Shown: positions 61,901 to 64,000 of the stretch, piece after piece
How positions within the stretch are numbered: the first letter of the stretch is position 1
How the letters are laid out: each line of letters begins with the position of its first letter
Assembly: GCA_963790545.1 (NCBI GenBank)
Contig: CAWBPA010000016.1
Span: forward strand, 124,001-188,000
From: DATBJG01 sp963790545
GTDB lineage: Bacteria > Acidobacteriota > Vicinamibacteria > Vicinamibacterales > JAMQPK01
Reading direction: 5' to 3'
Length of the DNA: 64,000 nucleotides
Program-made: the position numbers and the translations under genes
Notes under the pieces: generated by a model
Told to the model about the DNA's origin: nothing
The model's database searches: none
What the model saw: the letters and a program-made list of their open reading frames with translations, nothing else

Positions 61901-62482
61901 TGATGCGCGCACTGCCTGCCGCTTGGGGGCAGCATGCGGGCCGCCGCAGTTGCCTTGGCCGTCTTCGCGCGGGCAGATGCCCGTGCCTTCGCGGAAAAGC
62001 AACGCTCGAGGGCGCGCTCGACTCGTCGCCTCGATGGCGGTCGAAGGTTCCCGCACGACTTCGGAGATTTCCGAAACGATGAGGAACTTCGCCCGGTCGA
62101 GCATGCGCTTCTCGCGGAACGAGAGGCTCTTGGAGCGGCTGAGGAAGGTCAGGCTCTTCAGGACGTCGGCGACCTCGTAGATCGAGCCGCTGCGCATCTT
62201 GTCCGAATTGTCCTTGAATCGCCCCTTCCAGTTCTGATGGTTGTCGATCTTCCCGTTGCCGAGCTCGCCGAAGAGCCGCTCGACTTCTTCGTCGCCAATC
62301 GCGCGCCGCAACCCGACACTGTCGGCGTTGGTGAGCGGAACGAGCACCGTCGTGTCGTTTGCGACGATCCGCAGGTGATAAAAGCCACACGTGGTTCCGA
62401 GAATCGTCTTCTCCTCGATTCGTTCGACAACGCCAAGCCCATGATTCGGGTAAATGACCTTGTCACCGACCTGAAATGTCAC
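61840..62482 (-). CDS. CarD-family transcription regulator, frameshifted near its C-terminus
   Basis: The N-terminal RNA-polymerase interaction domain MTFQVGDKVIYPNHGLGVVE and the helical part (LTFLSRSKSLSFREKRMLDR) are intact in one frame, which ends at 61898 with an atypical tail. Another frame continues as RVERALERCFSAKARASARA to a stop at 61840, which fits CarD proteins better. One extra base near 62030-62045 (GCGACGAG for GCGCGAG) would explain it. CarD/CdnL stabilises open promoter complexes, mainly at rRNA promoters. The corrected C-terminus (NELMADG) would end in a heptamer array. Confidence 0.85.
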
Positions 62483-62754
62483 AGTAGCCCCCGTTTCGAG
62501 AGGTGGTTATGAAGCAGTATGCCCGGAATCGAGCGCCAAGCAGGTCCCTCCAGTATAACGCGGGTTCCGCCACTTCGCCAGTTGAAAATGGCCGTTCGGA
62601 GCAGAATTTCGTTCTATCTTCGCCACGCCGTGCCACCAACCGTGTAAACGTTTCCACATAGCTAAGGCATTCTCCCAAAAGGTTTTAATCGCCACGACCC
62701 CATGGAGTGAGCGTCTGCCGGATCCGATACAAAAGGCCATCGGGAGGCAGAAAA

Positions 62755-63330
62755 ATGCTGGTTCGAAGCGCCCTGCTCGTCGCCGGTGTCCTGTTCGTGC
62801 TGGGTGGGATCGCCACTTCCTGGCCACAGACCCCACCTGCAGCGTCGGCAGCTCTTGCACCATATGTTGCGACTCCGCAGGACGTGGTCGATCGGATGCT
62901 GACGCTCGCGGATGTGACCGCGAAGGATGTGGTGTACGACCTGGGATCCGGCGATGGGCGGATTCCCATTACGGCCGCAAAGAAATTCGGCGCTCGGGGC
63001 GTTGGCATCGAGATCGATCCCCAACGCATTGCGGAATCGAATGCCAATGCCAGGGCCGCCGGGGTCGATGCGCTGGTCAGCTTCAGACTGCAGGATGCAA
63101 TGACGGTGGATCTCTCTGAGGCAACCGTCGTCACGCTCTACCTTCTGTCGCCATCGAACCTCAAATTGCGGCCGCGTCTCACACGACAACTCAAACCAGG
63201 GGCACGGATCGTCTCGCATGCCTTCACGATGGGAGACTGGCAACCCGACAAAGTTGTCGACTTTGCCGATGCGAGCGGCGCACGACGAACGCTGTTTGTC
63301 TGGAAGGCGGACGGGAAGGTCAGGCCCTGA
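62755..63330 (+). CDS. Exported class I SAM-dependent methyltransferase-like protein
   Basis: 191 residues from the ATG at 62755, with a strong ribosome site (GGGAGG at 62742-62747). It starts with a signal or anchor helix (SALLVAGVLFVLGGIATSW). Then comes a compact methyltransferase fold: VVYDLGSGDGRIPITAAKKF, VGIEIDPQRIAESNANARAA, and VVTLYLLSPSNLKLRPRLTR. A methyltransferase outside the cytoplasm would lack SAM, so the helix is probably a membrane anchor or the annotation of export is wrong. Region 62483-62754 holds no gene that I can support. Confidence 0.8.
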   Translation: MLVRSALLVAGVLFVLGGIATSWPQTPPAASAALAPYVATPQDVVDRMLTLADVTAKDVVYDLGSGDGRIPITAAKKFGARGVGIEIDPQRIAESNANARAAGVDALVSFRLQDAMTVDLSEATVVTLYLLSPSNLKLRPRLTRQLKPGARIVSHAFTMGDWQPDKVVDFADASGARRTLFVWKADGKVRP

Positions 63331-63391
63331 AGTTGCGAAAAAGCCGGGTCCAAAGAGCAGGACCCGGCCTACGTACTGCAATTTCGCAACT
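63331..63391. repeat. Nested hairpin (AGTTGCGAAA outer, GCCGGGTCC inner)
   Basis: Outer arms AGTTGCGAAA/TTTCGCAACT (63331-63340, 63382-63391) enclose GCCGGGTCC…GGACCCGGC. The inner stem is the one at 1888-1908. It fills the gap between the convergent methyltransferase and DinB genes, where it may act as a terminator. Confidence 0.85.
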
Positions 63392-63396
63392 ACAGC

Positions 63397-63909
63397 CTAT
63401 CTAAAGGGACTTTCATCCGCGCTCGGTCCGTAAATCGATGGCACCGGGACATTCAACAGTCGCAGGTACACCGACAGTTGTCCACGGTGATGGACGAGGT
63501 GATTGAGCACGAGTGTTCGTACCAATCCTTTCTTTGGCATCTCGATCAACGTGGCGCCCGCCTTGGTCACTTTGCACATCCCTTGCAGCCCACTGTCGCC
63601 GAGACGCCCGAGCGTTTTCTTCACCGTGTCAACGCCTTGATCGTGGGTTGAGAGAATCTGCTCCACCGAAGTGGCCTCGGACGGTCCCGCAGAATCGGGG
63701 ACTTCCGATGAGTCGGCAGCCGCCCAGCCAATGAGAAACCCGGGACCCTGGGCGATGTGCAAGGCCAGCTGACCGAGCGACATGGACTTGGGATGCGGCT
63801 TCCACGAGAGCTGATCGGCTGGGACTCGTTTGAGTAAACGTCGCGTGGTTGCACTTTCCTGCTCGAATTCCTGAACAATTGCATCAACGGCGGTCTCTAC
63901 GGCGGCCAT
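63397..63909 (-). CDS. DinB-family protein
   Basis: 170 residues. The DinB layout is visible: SLGQLALHIAQGPGFLIGW with the first metal histidine, and VLNHLVHHRGQLSVYLRLLN with the second and third. PVPSIYGPSADESPF at the C-terminus is typical of the group. Such proteins are putative metal-dependent, often thiol-linked enzymes; the role here is unknown. It differs clearly from the DinB protein at 49.5 kb. The remaining 63910-64000 shows nothing that I recognise. Confidence 0.9.
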   Translation of the reverse strand: MAAVETAVDAIVQEFEQESATTRRLLKRVPADQLSWKPHPKSMSLGQLALHIAQGPGFLIGWAAADSSEVPDSAGPSEATSVEQILSTHDQGVDTVKKTLGRLGDSGLQGMCKVTKAGATLIEMPKKGLVRTLVLNHLVHHRGQLSVYLRLLNVPVPSIYGPSADESPFR

Positions 63910-64000
63910 ACGCGTCTCCTTTCACCTTGCGGAGGGACTGGTGCCAAGATGGGAACTGCCATACGGGCTGGCGCCCGTGCCCGTATTGAACGCGAATCCG

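Noticed and set aside
1..64000. tRNA, rRNA or riboswitch genes
   Set aside because: I looked for T-loop-like GGTTCGAATCC segments and known leader motifs and found none that fold convincingly.

Overview
The window looks like a chromosomal segment from a GC-rich, Gram-negative acidobacterium, most likely of the Vicinamibacteria (subdivision 6) type. This placement is inferred from gene content, not from a marker gene. The supporting content is a BatA/DUF58/MoxR/DUF4159 operon, many PQQ-type beta-propeller proteins, CarD, DinB proteins, a TonB receptor and LytS/LytTR signalling. No rRNA, tRNA, CRISPR array, insertion sequence or phage gene was recognised.

Layout: 0-7.1 kb is a minus-strand Bat-type operon (TPR/metallopeptidase, DUF4159, MoxR ATPase, DUF58, BatA/VWA). 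7.2-9.8 kb holds a disrupted serine hydrolase and a GxxExxY protein between two oppositely oriented repeat arrays. 9.8-14.6 kb holds a PIG-V-like mannosyltransferase, an ICMT-like methyltransferase, a geranylgeranyl-reductase-like flavoenzyme and a frameshifted ketosynthase. 14.6-19.3 kb has a second ICMT-like methyltransferase, a zinc ribbon, Lon and a glycosyltransferase. 19.4-28.7 kb has a phospholipid-type methyltransferase, a TonB receptor and four PQQ-like propellers. 28.7-34.9 kb has a Kef-type antiporter and a putative biosynthetic set (HemN-like radical SAM, hotdog thioesterase, CoA ligase, halogenase-like flavoprotein). 35.4-45 kb has three more PQQ-like propellers and a GT4/ABC/FtsX-permease operon. 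45.3-52.5 kb has an aldehyde dehydrogenase, a second CoA ligase, an MFS transporter, DinB, a 0.9-kb tandem array, an iron-type alcohol dehydrogenase and a solitary nuoI. 52.5-64 kb has LytS, a LytTR regulator read through into signal peptidase I, CDF, MoaC, Rex, an OPT transporter, PlsC, CarD, a methyltransferase and a second DinB.

The most unusual property is the non-coding DNA. Nearly every larger gap carries short tandem repeats, and at least a dozen have a 7-bp period with different unit sequences. Many are arranged as a direct block followed by its inverse, which gives long hairpins. Several genes end inside these arrays, so the array supplies the stop codon and last residues, and one array sits in frame inside the mannosyltransferase. 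Other families are CGCGGAT units, CACGAAG units of about 130 bp, CACAGAGG units and perfect GC-rich hairpins.

Five genes (serine hydrolase, ketosynthase, one propeller, PlsC, CarD) carry apparent single-base frameshifts. This suggests residual indel errors in the assembly, and it also makes the LytTR-signal peptidase fusion suspect: deleting one C restores a normal LytTR C-terminus.
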